A stretch of DNA of 64,000 nt from Actinoplanes aureus (GCF_015704865.1 NZ_JADQTO010000003.1:434001-498000); one strand, 5' to 3'. Shown: positions 17,099 through 26,423, counted from the stretch's first letter. The notes: a model not told the origin generated them from the sequence alone. Numbers and translations are program-made.

Positions 17099-17977
17099 TC
17101 ACACGTGTGCTTCCGCGCGCTTCCACCGGCGGGTGACGAGGAGTCCGAAGGCGGCGGCCGTGAAGAACATGACGATGCCGTACACGGCGGCGGGAATCGC
17201 CATCTCGGTGCTGTTCAGCAGGGTGGGGCTGAGGGCGATCGTGATCGCCAGGGTGCTGTTGTGGATGCCGATCTCCATGCCGGCGGCGATCGACTCGCGC
17301 CTGCCGACGCCGGCCAGCCTCGGCGCGCCGTAGCCGATGGCGAGGCTCGCGACGTTGAAGATCAGGACCGCGATGCCGACGGCGACGAGGTAGTCCGCGA
17401 CGTTCTCGCGTTCCTTGAACACCGTGCCCATGATCACCGCGACGAGCACGACGACGGACAGGATCTTGACGGGCCGGGCCAGGCGGTCGGCCAGCTGCGG
17501 GAACCGCGCCCGCAGCGCCATGCCGGCGGCGACCGGCACCAGGACGATCGCGAAGACCTGTAGCACCTTGTCGAACTGCAGACCGATGGATCCGGCGTCG
17601 CCGAGGAAGTGCGCCGCCGAGAGGTTCACGACCACCGGCAGCGTCACCACCGCGAGCACCGAGTTGACGGCGGTGAGGGTCACGTTGAGCGCCACGTGCC
17701 CGCCGAAGAGGTGGCTGTACAGGTTCGCCGTCGTACCGCCGGGTGACGCCGCGAGCAGCATCATCCCGACCGCCAGCTCGGGTCGCAGGCCGAGCGCGAC
17801 GACCAGCCCGAAGCAGAGCGCCGGCAGCAGCAGTGTCTGGCAGGCGAGCGCGATCAGGGCCGGCCGGGGGTAGCTCACGACGCGGCGGAAGTCGGCGACG
17901 GTCAGGCCGAGGCCGAGACCGAGCATGATGATGCCGAGCGCGATGGGCAGCCCGACGGACGTCAATGGCGAGTTCAT
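17099..17977 (-). CDS. Bile acid:sodium symporter family transporter
   Basis: The 292-residue protein is polytopic, with about nine or ten hydrophobic segments. Family features include ALACQTLLLPALCFGLV, the LAASPGGTTANLYSHL crossover (compare ASCPGGxxSN) and EIGIHNSTLAITIAL (compare GMQNxxLA). The family couples import of organic anions such as bile acids, pantoate or other carboxylates to sodium. Many actinobacterial members have unknown substrates. It stands alone between convergent and divergent neighbours. Confidence 0.9.
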   Translation of the reverse strand: MNSPLTSVGLPIALGIIMLGLGLGLTVADFRRVVSYPRPALIALACQTLLLPALCFGLVVALGLRPELAVGMMLLAASPGGTTANLYSHLFGGHVALNVTLTAVNSVLAVVTLPVVVNLSAAHFLGDAGSIGLQFDKVLQVFAIVLVPVAAGMALRARFPQLADRLARPVKILSVVVLVAVIMGTVFKERENVADYLVAVGIAVLIFNVASLAIGYGAPRLAGVGRRESIAAGMEIGIHNSTLAITIALSPTLLNSTEMAIPAAVYGIVMFFTAAAFGLLVTRRWKRAEAHV

Positions 17978-18039
17978 GGTGCGGCATTCTGCCCCGGCGG
18001 TCAGACGTGAGGAATCCTCGATTCAGCCACTGGTGCACC

Positions 18040-18069
18040 AGCGGCCGGGGGCAACTGCCCCCGGCCGCT
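18040..18069. terminator. Perfect 14-bp hairpin terminator of the GH81 gene
   Basis: Arms 18040-18053 and 18056-18069 are perfect complements separated by two bases. It lies 24 bp beyond the GH81 stop on the reverse strand. Confidence 0.8.
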
Positions 18070-18092
18070 CTCCGTCTACCGCCCGGCGTTCG

Positions 18093-21000
18093 CTACAGCG
18101 GCAGCCACAGCGACAGCGCGTTCGGCGGCTCCCAGCCCGGGAGTGACGTGTGCGCCTGACGGCACTGGAATCGCGCCCCGTTGTAGGTCACCACGACTCC
18201 GTTCGCGTACGCGGTGTTGGGCGCCCATGCCGCGCCGGCAGGCGGTGCGGTCGTGGTGCCGCAGGCGCCGAACACCTTGAACTCGAACAGCGAGTAGCCG
18301 TACGGCGTGCCCCGCGTGGTGCCGTTCATCCGGACGTAGCGGGCGCTGCCCGACAGCGTCAGCGTGTCGCTTCCGCCGTCGCCGTCGGTCACGGTGGCGG
18401 CGGTGGTCCAGGTGGTGCCGTTCGCCGAGGTCTGGATGGTGTACGCCCGTCCGAACGCGGCCTCCCAGGTCAGCTCCGCCCGGCTCAGTGACTGGGTCGA
18501 GCCGAGGTCCACCTGTAGCCACTGCGGATCGGCGAAGGCGCTCGACCAGCGGGTGGTGGTGTTGCCGTCGACCGCGTAGCTCGCCGCGTAGTCGGCCTCG
18601 ACCGACGACGCCGTGGCGGGCCGGCCCTGCGACAGCAGCGCCCCGGCGGTGCAGCTCGGCGGCGGAGAGCTGCTCGGCGGCGGAGAGCTGCTGGGCGGCG
18701 GGGTGACGACTCCACCGCCGTTGGCGTTGCCGCCGCTCCAGGTGAGACCACCCGCGGTGGCGGTCTTACCGGCCGCGACGCTGAGCACGCGGCCGTCCGA
18801 GAACGTCACGTTCAGGGTGCTGTTGGTGATGTTCGAGGCGACGTACGTCCTGACGCCGTTCTTCGTGAACACCTTCGCGAGCGGGTGGTTCGCCGTGACG
18901 GTCTTGTCGATCGTCCCCAGCGCCGCCAGGTTGCGGATCCAGTGGAACGTGTGCGCCTTGCTCTCGCCCTCCTCGGACGTGTACGAGCCGCCACTGGCCC
19001 GGAACTTCGCCAGCGCCGCGTCCGGGTCGCCCAGCGCGAGGTACTGCCAGTGCATGTCCCGCCACTGCTGTGGTTCGCCGCCGTTGTTGCGCACCAGTTC
19101 GGCGTACGTGTCGCGTACCGATTGCGGGTGATCGCCGAGGTAGAGCTGACCGCCGGTCATCGGCAGCATGTTGATGCCGACGACCAGGGCGTGCTCGCCG
19201 CTGAACCAGGTGGCGTACGCCCCGCCGGAGCCCCAGACGATGGCCGCGTAGTTGTGCCCCCACTGCGAGGGGAAGTTCTCGCCGGTGACGTCGAACCAGT
19301 ACTCGTTGATCGCGGCGGCCTGGGTGGTGTGCAGCCAGATGCCCGCGTCGCGCACGGTGGTGTTGCCGGTGGCCTGACCCCATTGGATGAGTGCGTTGGA
19401 GAAGTTCTGGCCCTCCGACGACGACTCCTGGTTGTTGCCCGCGCCGAACGCGCCGTGCCCGGACGCCCAGTCGTGGCCGGCGTAGATGTCGAAGTCACGC
19501 AGGTACGGGAACCGGGTGTCGTTGCGGTCGTAGTTGTTCGCGTCGCGGATCAGCAGGTCGACCATGCCGCCGTACTGGGTGCCGGACGCCCAGGCCGGGT
19601 CGAACTTGGCGAGCGTGGCGGCCGCGGCCACGTAGTAGCCGTAGTGGAAGTGGTGGTCGTTGAGGTCCTCGTCGCTGGCGTACGACGCCGGGTAGCCGAT
19701 GAGGGTGCCCCAGTTCTTGTCGTAGTAGAAGACCCGCGAGGTCTTGCCGGCCGACGCGGTGAACCAGTCGGTGATCCGGGTCTTGATGACGCTGAGCGCC
19801 TTGTCCCGCACCGCCACGATGCCCAGCTGGTCGGCGATCTCCGCGATCCGGGCCGCCCGGCCGAGCCCCTTGCCGGTCCAGTAGGTGTCGTCACCGCGGA
19901 AGTCGGCCGGGTTGTTGAGCTCGGCGTTGAGGTAGTTCGTGATCGTGGTCAGGTCGGCGCCGCTGCTGTCGGCGACCGCCGGAATCTCCGGCAGCACGCC
20001 GGTGTACTTCATCGTGGTCTGGAACTGCGTCCCGGTGACGATCTTCATCCGGCCGCGCGGTGAGACGTACGTCTGCGCCGCCGGGGTCGATCCGGTGAGG
20101 TAACGCCACTGGTGCGGGTAGAGCGCGATGACCGTACCCGTGCCGGTGCCTTCCCGGGCCGTGGTCGTGAAGCCGTAGGTCGTGTTGACCGTCCCGGACG
20201 CCTGGTTGTACGAGTACGACACGCGCGTGCCGGTCACGTGGTTGTGCGCGTACTGGTTCCAGGCGTCGGCCAGGGCGAGCTTGTCGGCGGTGCTGCTGCC
20301 CGACGTGGTCGGCAGGACGCCGACGGTGAAGTAGCCCTTACCGGCGAGGTTCGAGCGGAACGTGTTGCCGCTGGCGCTCCAGGTGGCGCCGGCCGGTGCC
20401 CACGCCACGTAGTCCTGGCCGGCGATCGAGAAGCCCAGCCGGTTGCCGCTGTTCGACCAGGCGGTCGGCGGGCCGGTCACGGTCAGCAGCGCGTCGCCGC
20501 CGGTCGCCTGAAAGTAGGTCAGCGGCAGGCCGTGGCCGATGGTGGCCTTCAGCGTGCGGGTGCCGTCGGTCCACGAGGGCGTGACGGTCCAGTCGGTCCA
20601 GTTGTCGACCAGGGCCTTCGGCGCGTTCAGGCCGGCCACGCCGGCGACCACCTTCTGCGCGTACGGGAAGTGGTATTCACCCAGGCCGGTGGGGCTGCCG
20701 CTGATCGCGGGCGTCTGCTCGTACGAGAAGCCGAGCCCGCTGGCCACCGGCTTGTACGCGGCCGGGTGACCGAACAGCGGCTGCGAGAAGTTGCACTCGT
20801 CGCCCTTCTTGAACAGCAGCGACGACCACCAGTCGTTGGTCGGCACGGCACCCTTGGGCGCGTTCGCGGTGACGTTCTCCCGCGGGTTGGTCGACACCGA
20901 TCCGCAGCCCGACGGCAGCTTGGCGCCGGCCGGGAGGGTCTCGGTGTAGCTGCCGGCGCCGATCGTGGCGGCGCTGGCGCTGCCCGAGAACGAGACGGCC

Positions 21001-21101
21001 AGGACGCCGGAGCTGATCGCGACCACGGTGGCGGCGGCCAGACCGACCAGTCGGGTCCGTCTGCGGCGATGACCGCGTACCGGGGTGGGGGATGAATCCA
21101 T
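18093..21101 (-). CDS. Secreted GH81 endo-beta-1,3-glucanase with two carbohydrate-binding modules
   Basis: The 1002-residue product has a signal peptide (about 1-44, ending SGSASA-AT). A GH81 catalytic region follows (about 50-760), with the acid/base and nucleophile region seen in DEDLNDHHFHYGYYVAAAAT and the conserved GNNQESSSEGQNFSNALIQW. A Pro/Ser linker (PPPSSS repeats) leads to an F5/8 type C (CBM32-like) module at about 815-945. A C-terminal CBM5/12-type module follows (AWAPNTAYANGVVVTYNGAR...). GH81 enzymes cut beta-1,3-glucans such as fungal wall glucan or laminarin; the last module suggests binding to chitin or similar wall polymers. The upstream palindrome at 21150 is the likely operator. 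Confidence 0.94.
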   Translation of the reverse strand: MDSSPTPVRGHRRRRTRLVGLAAATVVAISSGVLAVSFSGSASAATIGAGSYTETLPAGAKLPSGCGSVSTNPRENVTANAPKGAVPTNDWWSSLLFKKGDECNFSQPLFGHPAAYKPVASGLGFSYEQTPAISGSPTGLGEYHFPYAQKVVAGVAGLNAPKALVDNWTDWTVTPSWTDGTRTLKATIGHGLPLTYFQATGGDALLTVTGPPTAWSNSGNRLGFSIAGQDYVAWAPAGATWSASGNTFRSNLAGKGYFTVGVLPTTSGSSTADKLALADAWNQYAHNHVTGTRVSYSYNQASGTVNTTYGFTTTAREGTGTGTVIALYPHQWRYLTGSTPAAQTYVSPRGRMKIVTGTQFQTTMKYTGVLPEIPAVADSSGADLTTITNYLNAELNNPADFRGDDTYWTGKGLGRAARIAEIADQLGIVAVRDKALSVIKTRITDWFTASAGKTSRVFYYDKNWGTLIGYPASYASDEDLNDHHFHYGYYVAAAATLAKFDPAWASGTQYGGMVDLLIRDANNYDRNDTRFPYLRDFDIYAGHDWASGHGAFGAGNNQESSSEGQNFSNALIQWGQATGNTTVRDAGIWLHTTQAAAINEYWFDVTGENFPSQWGHNYAAIVWGSGGAYATWFSGEHALVVGINMLPMTGGQLYLGDHPQSVRDTYAELVRNNGGEPQQWRDMHWQYLALGDPDAALAKFRASGGSYTSEEGESKAHTFHWIRNLAALGTIDKTVTANHPLAKVFTKNGVRTYVASNITNSTLNVTFSDGRVLSVAAGKTATAGGLTWSGGNANGGGVVTPPPSSSPPPSSSPPPSCTAGALLSQGRPATASSVEADYAASYAVDGNTTTRWSSAFADPQWLQVDLGSTQSLSRAELTWEAAFGRAYTIQTSANGTTWTTAATVTDGDGGSDTLTLSGSARYVRMNGTTRGTPYGYSLFEFKVFGACGTTTAPPAGAAWAPNTAYANGVVVTYNGARFQCRQAHTSLPGWEPPNALSLWLPL

Positions 21102-21149
21102 GGACGAAGCCTCCGGTGGGGATGGGATCCGGGGAGCGGGCGAGACCGT

Positions 21150-21161
21150 GAGAGCGCTCTC
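21150..21161. promoter_or_regulatory. GAGAGCGCTCTC palindrome, LacI-family-type operator
   Basis: A perfect 12-bp palindrome about 50 bp upstream of the GH81 start. It resembles the GGGAGCGCTCCC core of CebR-like (LacI family) sugar repressor sites in actinomycetes. Repression lifted by a beta-glucan oligosaccharide is plausible but inferred. Confidence 0.6.
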
Positions 21162-21188
21162 TGGAGCGAGAGGCTAGCCGTCGGCAGA

Positions 21189-21225
21189 CGGGTTGGTCAA
21201 TGTTTCAGACGAGTTAACCAACCCG
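21189..21225. promoter_or_regulatory. Second dyad upstream of the GH81 gene
   Basis: CGGGTTGGT (21189-21197) and ACCAACCCG (21217-21225) are perfect 9-bp inverted arms separated by 19 bp. The position suits a second regulator site or an RNA hairpin. The rest of 21102-21437 shows no coding sequence. Confidence 0.45.
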
Positions 21226-21437
21226 GGTCCAAAGATGGGGATACAACGATTCAGCGCTGCGAAATGCGTATTTCCATCGATCCAATTCTGATTAACGACG
21301 GTTTAACTTCGCAGATCTCTCGCGCTGTTCATCACAGCGTGCGAGGCGTTCGAATCGACGCGGGGCAGACCGCGGTGCCGGGCCGCGCGGCCCGGCGTCG
21401 CAGCTCAGCGGGCTGCCACCGGAGAAGTAAGAGCTGT

Positions 21438-21893
21438 CTACGCGGCGACGGCCCTGGCGATCTGGACCCGGCTGCGACGAGCGAAGGCGCGAGTGTCGGC
21501 GCGGGCGCCGTCCGTGCGATTGGCGCTGGCCGGGGCGGTCATGGCGACGCGGGTCCGGCGCAGGCTCGGATGCCGGGTCTCCCACGCCTCACGGACCCGG
21601 GACGGCAGGTGCAGATCGCGCCACACCCGGCGCAACAGGGCCGGGTTCAGCAGGTCCTCGACCTCGCCGCAGTTCGCTGCCTCGCACAGCACCTGCTTGT
21701 AGGCGTGCCGGCACTGGACCGGGTCGTCGAGGTCGTACCGGCGCCGGCTGGCGTGCCCGGCGGCCATGTGGTGCGGCACCTCGAGCGGGCCGACGCTGTG
21801 GCCGTGCAGGTCGTCGAGGCGGTCGGGAACGGAGGGTGCCCGCACCGGGGCGCTGCGGTTCTTACGGCCGTCGCGGGCGGCAACATACGACAT
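21438..21893 (-). CDS. Hypothetical protein
   Basis: An ATG at 21893 (MSYVAARDGRKN) gives 151 residues. The middle looks protein-like (HMAAGHASRRRYDLDDPVQC, HAYKQVLCEAANCGEVEDLL) and ends with a low-complexity Arg/Ala-rich tail. There is no signal peptide or membrane helix, no recognised domain and only a weak ribosome site. The codon pattern is less regular than its neighbours, so the C-terminal third may not be genuine. Called because no competing frame is better; not sure. Confidence 0.42.
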   Translation of the reverse strand: MSYVAARDGRKNRSAPVRAPSVPDRLDDLHGHSVGPLEVPHHMAAGHASRRRYDLDDPVQCRHAYKQVLCEAANCGEVEDLLNPALLRRVWRDLHLPSRVREAWETRHPSLRRTRVAMTAPASANRTDGARADTRAFARRSRVQIARAVAA

Positions 21894-22167
21894 GCCGTTC
21901 AGGCTAGGCGAGCGGCGGGGCCGGCACAGGCGCGTCGCCGGGACCGGTGATTGCGGTCCACCGATGAGGCGCAAGCGGTGTGCTGGGCCTGGTGAGGCGA
22001 CGAACCGGGTGAGCGGATTTGTTCGGGCGCAGGGCGAACGCTGTTCGTTTCGGTTTGACTATTGCAAGGTTCCTTTCACATATGTCAATGTGCCGATGAC
22101 GTACGTCGCATCCGTCGCCTGTGTGGCCCGCCCGTCCTCGCGGCCACATACCGCCCAAGGAGAGCGC

Positions 22168-24513
22168 ATGTCCCAACGCACCCGTGGCCGTACCGCCGCG
22201 GCGTTCATCACCGCACTGGTCTCCGCCATCGCCTTCACCGTCGCGCCCGCCTCCACCGCGGCCGCCGCACCGATCAAGACGCCGCCGCTGAGCACGCCGT
22301 GGACCAGCCAGGTGAATCCGGCCGCGCCGCTGCCGGAGTACCCGAGGCCGCAGATGACCCGCCCGGACTGGCAGAACCTCAACGGCGAGTGGCAGCTGCG
22401 GCAGTCCGCCACGAACGACGCTCCGCAGTTCGGTGTGACCCTTCCCGAGCGCGTGAACGTGCCGTACCCGGTGGAGTCGGCGCTGTCCGGCGTGATGCGC
22501 CCGGCGAACGACAACCGCCACTACCTCTTCTACCGCCGCACCTTCACCGTGCCGGCCGGCTGGTCCGGCCGGCGGGTGCAGCTGCACTTCGGAGCCGTCG
22601 ACTGGGAGACGACGGTGTGGGTCAACGGCCAGCAGATGGGAACGCACCGCGGCGGTTACGACCGCTTCGAGTTCGACATCACCCCGGCGCTCAACGGGGG
22701 CACCAACGAGCTGGTGGTCAAGGTCTGGGACCCGACCGACTCCGAGCAGAACGGCATGGTGCAGGCGGTGGGCAAGCAGACCAAGACGCCGTCCGGCATC
22801 TTCTACACCCCGAACTCGGGCATCTGGCAGACCGTCTGGATGGAGCCGACACCGACGTCGTCGATCTTCAGTGTCGACTACTACCCGAACCTGTCCAACA
22901 ACACCTTGCGGGTACGCGTCTTCACCAGAGGAAACGTCACCGGCCACTCGGTACTCGCCGAGGCGATGAACGGTACGACCGTCGTCGGCTCGGCCACCGG
23001 CGGCTTCACCGACTTCTCGGTGCCGGTACCCAACGCCCGCCGCTGGTCGCCGAACGACCCGTTCCTCTACAACTTGCGAGTGACCCTGCGCAACGCGTCC
23101 GGGGCGAACGTCGACCAGACGACGCACTACTTCGGCATGCGCGAGGTCGGCGTGGCCACCGTCAACGGCATCCGCCGGCCCACCCTCAACGGGCAGTTCG
23201 TGCCGCACGTCGGCACCCTCGACCAGGGCTACTGGCCGGACGGCGTCTACACCGCACCCACCGACGCGGCGCTCGCCTCCGACCTGCAGCGGCACAAGGA
23301 CCTCGGGTTCAACATGGTCCGCAAGCACATCAAGGTCGAGCCCGCGCGCTGGTACTACCACGCCGACCGCCTCGGGCTGCTCGTCTGGCAGGACATCCCG
23401 TCGATGACGGCGGACGGCGGCGTCAACGCCAACGCGGCGCAGCAGGCGCAGTGGGAGACGGAGGCGCGCGAGATCATCGACGAGCACCGGTTCTCGCCGG
23501 CGGTAGTGCTCTACACGCCGTACAACGAGGGCTGGGGTGAGCTCAACCTGGCCACCACGACACGCGTCGGCAACGAACTCAAGGCGTACGACCCGACGCG
23601 CTACATGAACGTGCACAGCGGCTACAACTGCTGCCAGTCCAACGGTGACCCCGGCAACGGTGACCTGAAGGACTGGCACTACTACACCGGGCCGGAAGCG
23701 CCCCGTCCGACGTCCACGCGATGGTCGGCGCTCGGCGAGTTCGGCGGGGTGGGGCTGCGCAGCCCGGGCAACGAGTACAGCCCGAGCGGCAACTTCCAGG
23801 CGTACGAGATGGTCGGCTCCTCGGCGGCGCTCACCGACCGGTACGTGCAGCTGGTCGACGCGTCGGCCCAGCTGATCCGCAACGGCGGGCTCAGCGCGAC
23901 CGTCTACACCGAGATCACCGACGTCGAGGGCGAGGTCAACGGCTTCCTCACGTACAACCGCCGGGTCGTCAAGATGGATCAGGCACGGGTACGCGCCGCG
24001 CACCAGAACCTGTTCAACCAGGCGGCACAGGCGCCGCTGCCCCGGGTCGGGTTGCCGGTCAACTCGCGGATCTCGCTCCAGGCGCAGAACGTGTCCAGCC
24101 GCTACCTGCGGCACCAGAACTCCCTGGCACGCACCGACCCGGTGACCGGCTCGAGCGACGCACTGACCAGGAACGACGCGACGTTCGTGGTGCGGCAGGG
24201 CCTGGCCGACCCGGCGTGCTACTCGTTCGAGGCGGTGAACGTCCCGGGCAACTACCTGCGGCACGCCGACTCGCGCGTACGGATAGCGGCCGGCTCGGGC
24301 GCCCTCTTCAACGAGGACGCGACCTGGTGCGCGCGCCAGGGGCTGAGCGGTTCGGGGGTCTCGCTGGAGTCGTACAACTTCGCCGGCTCCTACATGCGGC
24401 ACTACAACTCCGAGGTCTGGCGGTCGACCGGCTCCGGCGGCGCGGCCTGGAACACACCGGCCCTGTTCGGCAACGACACAGTCTGGAATGTCGTGGCGCC
24501 CTGGGCGCCGTGA
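22168..24513 (+). CDS. Secreted GH2 glycoside hydrolase with AbfB (CBM42) domain
   Basis: The ATG follows AAGGAGAGCGC; 781 residues. A signal peptide (about 1-33) is followed by the GH2 sugar-binding jelly roll (VHFGAVDWETTVWVNG-like segment near 135), an Ig-like domain and a TIM barrel. The acid/base Glu is in YTPYNEGWGE and the probable nucleophile in TVYTEITDVEGEV. The last 160 residues form an AbfB beta-trefoil (SISLQAQNVSSRYLRH-type repeats), which binds arabinofuranose side chains. Exact activity (beta-galactosidase, glucuronidase or other) cannot be told from sequence alone; the AbfB domain suggests a plant arabinoxylan or arabinogalactan target. Confidence 0.92.
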   Translation: MSQRTRGRTAAAFITALVSAIAFTVAPASTAAAAPIKTPPLSTPWTSQVNPAAPLPEYPRPQMTRPDWQNLNGEWQLRQSATNDAPQFGVTLPERVNVPYPVESALSGVMRPANDNRHYLFYRRTFTVPAGWSGRRVQLHFGAVDWETTVWVNGQQMGTHRGGYDRFEFDITPALNGGTNELVVKVWDPTDSEQNGMVQAVGKQTKTPSGIFYTPNSGIWQTVWMEPTPTSSIFSVDYYPNLSNNTLRVRVFTRGNVTGHSVLAEAMNGTTVVGSATGGFTDFSVPVPNARRWSPNDPFLYNLRVTLRNASGANVDQTTHYFGMREVGVATVNGIRRPTLNGQFVPHVGTLDQGYWPDGVYTAPTDAALASDLQRHKDLGFNMVRKHIKVEPARWYYHADRLGLLVWQDIPSMTADGGVNANAAQQAQWETEAREIIDEHRFSPAVVLYTPYNEGWGELNLATTTRVGNELKAYDPTRYMNVHSGYNCCQSNGDPGNGDLKDWHYYTGPEAPRPTSTRWSALGEFGGVGLRSPGNEYSPSGNFQAYEMVGSSAALTDRYVQLVDASAQLIRNGGLSATVYTEITDVEGEVNGFLTYNRRVVKMDQARVRAAHQNLFNQAAQAPLPRVGLPVNSRISLQAQNVSSRYLRHQNSLARTDPVTGSSDALTRNDATFVVRQGLADPACYSFEAVNVPGNYLRHADSRVRIAAGSGALFNEDATWCARQGLSGSGVSLESYNFAGSYMRHYNSEVWRSTGSGGAAWNTPALFGNDTVWNVVAPWAP

Positions 24514-24518
24514 CCGGC

Positions 24519-24553
24519 GGTGCGGCGGCGGCGTTCGACGTCGCCGCCGCACC
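24519..24553 (+). terminator. Hairpin terminator of the GH2 gene
   Basis: Arms 24519-24533 and 24539-24553 pair over 15 bp with one G-T pair and a 5-nt loop, starting 6 bp after the GH2 stop. Confidence 0.72.
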
Positions 24554-24576
24554 TGCCAGGGGTGTCCGTAACGCGC

Positions 24577-25010
24577 TTACGAGACCCGGAAGGTGGCGTC
24601 CTGCCGATCGCTCGCGCTGGAGCTCGAGCTGAGCGGGTCGATGCGCAGCGCGCCACCAGGCCGTCGTACTCGGCGGCGGTGATGCCGGTGATCGAGCCGT
24701 GCTTGGCGTTCAGCGGCGGCGTGTAGTCGCGCTGGTTGAGCAGGGTCCAGGAGTTGGCGCCGACGTTCGAGGTGGACCACGCGTAGTAGTCGTTGTTGAC
24801 CGGGCTGAACGAGTCACCCCACAACCGCCAGCCGCTCCCGCTGTTGTTCTTGAAGTAGCCGAACACGTAGGCGGTGTTGGCCGTCAGAGCGGCCGACGGC
24901 GCGCCGAGCAGGGTGGCGCCACCGGTGGCGGTGGTCAGCGCGCCCATGGCGGCCAAGCGGGTGAAGTCGCGTCGAGAAAGGTGCGCGGGGATTCGCCTTT
25001 CTAGCCGATG
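24577..25010 (-). pseudogene. Decayed secreted glycosidase: Tat-signal N-terminus joined to an AbfB fragment
   Basis: Reverse-strand codons directly after the GH43 stop read SRRDFTRLAAMGALTTATGG, a twin-arginine signal with no start codon in frame before it except the internal ATG at 24956. Mature-type sequence follows (LTANTAYVFGYFKNNSGSGW, YYAWSTSNVGANSWTLLNQR) that resembles the first strands of a GH43-like propeller. Near 24650 the reading shifts by one frame into ALRIDPLSSSSSASDRQDAT, a clear piece of an AbfB domain, ending at TAA 24577. The catalytic body is missing. This looks like a gene reduced by internal deletion; what the intact enzyme was is unsure. Confidence 0.62.
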
Positions 25011-25025
25011 ATGCGCGAGCAGCGC

Positions 25026-26423
25026 TCAGAGGGTGGGGATGACCGGCTGGATGGTGCCGTCGGCGTTGAACCGCAGCGGGTCGATGGTGACCTCGCGATT
25101 GGTGCCGTTGCCGGCCGGGATCGCGAACCGGTGGTAGGCGATGTACCAGGCGTCGCTGTCGGGTGCCTTGACCACCGACTGGTGCGCCGGGCCCTTGATG
25201 CCGAGGCTCAGGTTCTTGGCCAGGATGGTGCCGCGGTGCGTCCAGGGGCCGTAGGGGGACGCGCCGGTGGCGTACTCGACGTGGTAGTTCTCCGAACCGG
25301 TGTCGTCGACCGAGTACGTCAGGTAGTACGTGGTGCCGCGCTTGAACACGAACGGGGCCTCGCGGAAGTTGGGCAGGCTGAACGTGCGTACCTGCCCGGC
25401 GTCGAAGGAGATCATGTCGGCGTTCAGCGGGACCGCGTACGCCGAGCCGTTGCCCCAGTACAGGTAGGACCGCCCGTCGGTGTCGGTGAAGACGTGCGGG
25501 TCGATCATCTGGCCGCTGCGGAAGCCGGCGGGCACCAGGGGCCGGCCGAGCGGGTCGGTGAACGGGCCGGTCGGGCTGCTGGAGGTCGCGACGCCGATGC
25601 TGGTCGCCGCGCTGAAGTAGAAGTAGTAGCGGTTGTCGCGGTACGCGATCGTCGGCGCCCAGGCCCGGTCGTCGGCCCAGCTGATCTGCGGCCCGAGATC
25701 CAGGATGGTGCCGTGGTCGGTCCAGTTCACCAGGTCGGTGGAGGAGAACGCCTTGAACCGGGCGCCGCTCCAGCCGTTGTACCCGTCGGTGGTCGGATAG
25801 AGGTAGTAGCGGCCGTTGAGGTAGGCGATGTTCGGGTCGGCGTACAGGCCTTTGACGACCGGGCTGCGGCGGCCGGCCACCCACGGTGCGGTGATCCGGT
25901 ACGAGCTGTCCGCGGCGAAGGTGGCCGGGTTGGTCGTCGACGGGTCGAGCCACAGCTGGTTGTCGCGGTGCCGGATGAACCGGCCGGGATAGTTGAGCGA
26001 CTCGAGTCGTACCGACCCGGCGGCGGAGCCGTCCCGGACGCAGAAGGTGGCGTCGGCGAGGAAGACGGCGGTGCCGGCGTTGGCCTCCAGCCGGATCCGG
26101 TAGTCGCGGTGGCGTAACCACATGCCGTTGGCTGCCTGGAACGACACACAACCGGTGCCGCCCGCGAGCCCCGGGGTCACCGTGAAGGTCGCGTCGCTGC
26201 GGGCCTGTGCGGAGCTGCTGGAGCTCACCGCGGCGATGCCGCCGAGGTAGTCGGCGTGCCGCAGATAGGAACCGGGCACGTTCACCGACTGGAGCGACCG
26301 GGCACCGGTGGGGATCTCCGCCGCGAGGGCGGGCTGTGCCGTGGCGGTCACGGCCAGGGACGCGCCGAGGGCGATCGTCGTTATCCGGCCCACCAGTTTC
26401 CGGCCATGACGGGGCGAGGACAT
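25026..26423 (-). CDS. Secreted GH43 arabinofuranosidase/arabinanase with N-terminal AbfB domain
   Basis: The 465-residue product has a signal peptide (about 1-35), an AbfB beta-trefoil (about 40-185: VNVPGSYLRHADYLGG, FQAANGMWLRHRDYRIRLEA, LNYPGRFIRHRD) and a GH43 five-bladed propeller. The catalytic Asp is in YADPNIAY, the pKa-modulating Asp in MIDPHVF and the catalytic Glu in FREAPFVF. AbfB-linked GH43 enzymes release arabinose from arabinan or arabinoxylan; exo-1,5-arabinofuranosidase activity is likely. The module order (AbfB first) is the reverse of the neighbouring GH2. An operator-like site lies at 26500-26513. Confidence 0.92.
   Translation of the reverse strand: MSSPRHGRKLVGRITTIALGASLAVTATAQPALAAEIPTGARSLQSVNVPGSYLRHADYLGGIAAVSSSSSAQARSDATFTVTPGLAGGTGCVSFQAANGMWLRHRDYRIRLEANAGTAVFLADATFCVRDGSAAGSVRLESLNYPGRFIRHRDNQLWLDPSTTNPATFAADSSYRITAPWVAGRRSPVVKGLYADPNIAYLNGRYYLYPTTDGYNGWSGARFKAFSSTDLVNWTDHGTILDLGPQISWADDRAWAPTIAYRDNRYYFYFSAATSIGVATSSSPTGPFTDPLGRPLVPAGFRSGQMIDPHVFTDTDGRSYLYWGNGSAYAVPLNADMISFDAGQVRTFSLPNFREAPFVFKRGTTYYLTYSVDDTGSENYHVEYATGASPYGPWTHRGTILAKNLSLGIKGPAHQSVVKAPDSDAWYIAYHRFAIPAGNGTNREVTIDPLRFNADGTIQPVIPTL

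Noticed and set aside
21264-21950. Open frame on the forward strand before the GH2 gene
   Set aside because: It has Arg/Gly/Ala low-complexity typical of high-GC shadow frames, no ribosome site, and conflicts with the more protein-like reverse frame at 21438-21893.
22008-22022. GGTGAGCGGATTTGT upstream of the GH2 gene, lac-operator-like
   Set aside because: Only the left half matches the TGTGAGCG-WTAAC pattern; the right half is different and it lies 145 bp from the start.
24567-24581. CGTAACGCGCTTACG dyad
   Set aside because: Short arms with a GC centre at the end of the decayed gene; no promoter role is evident.
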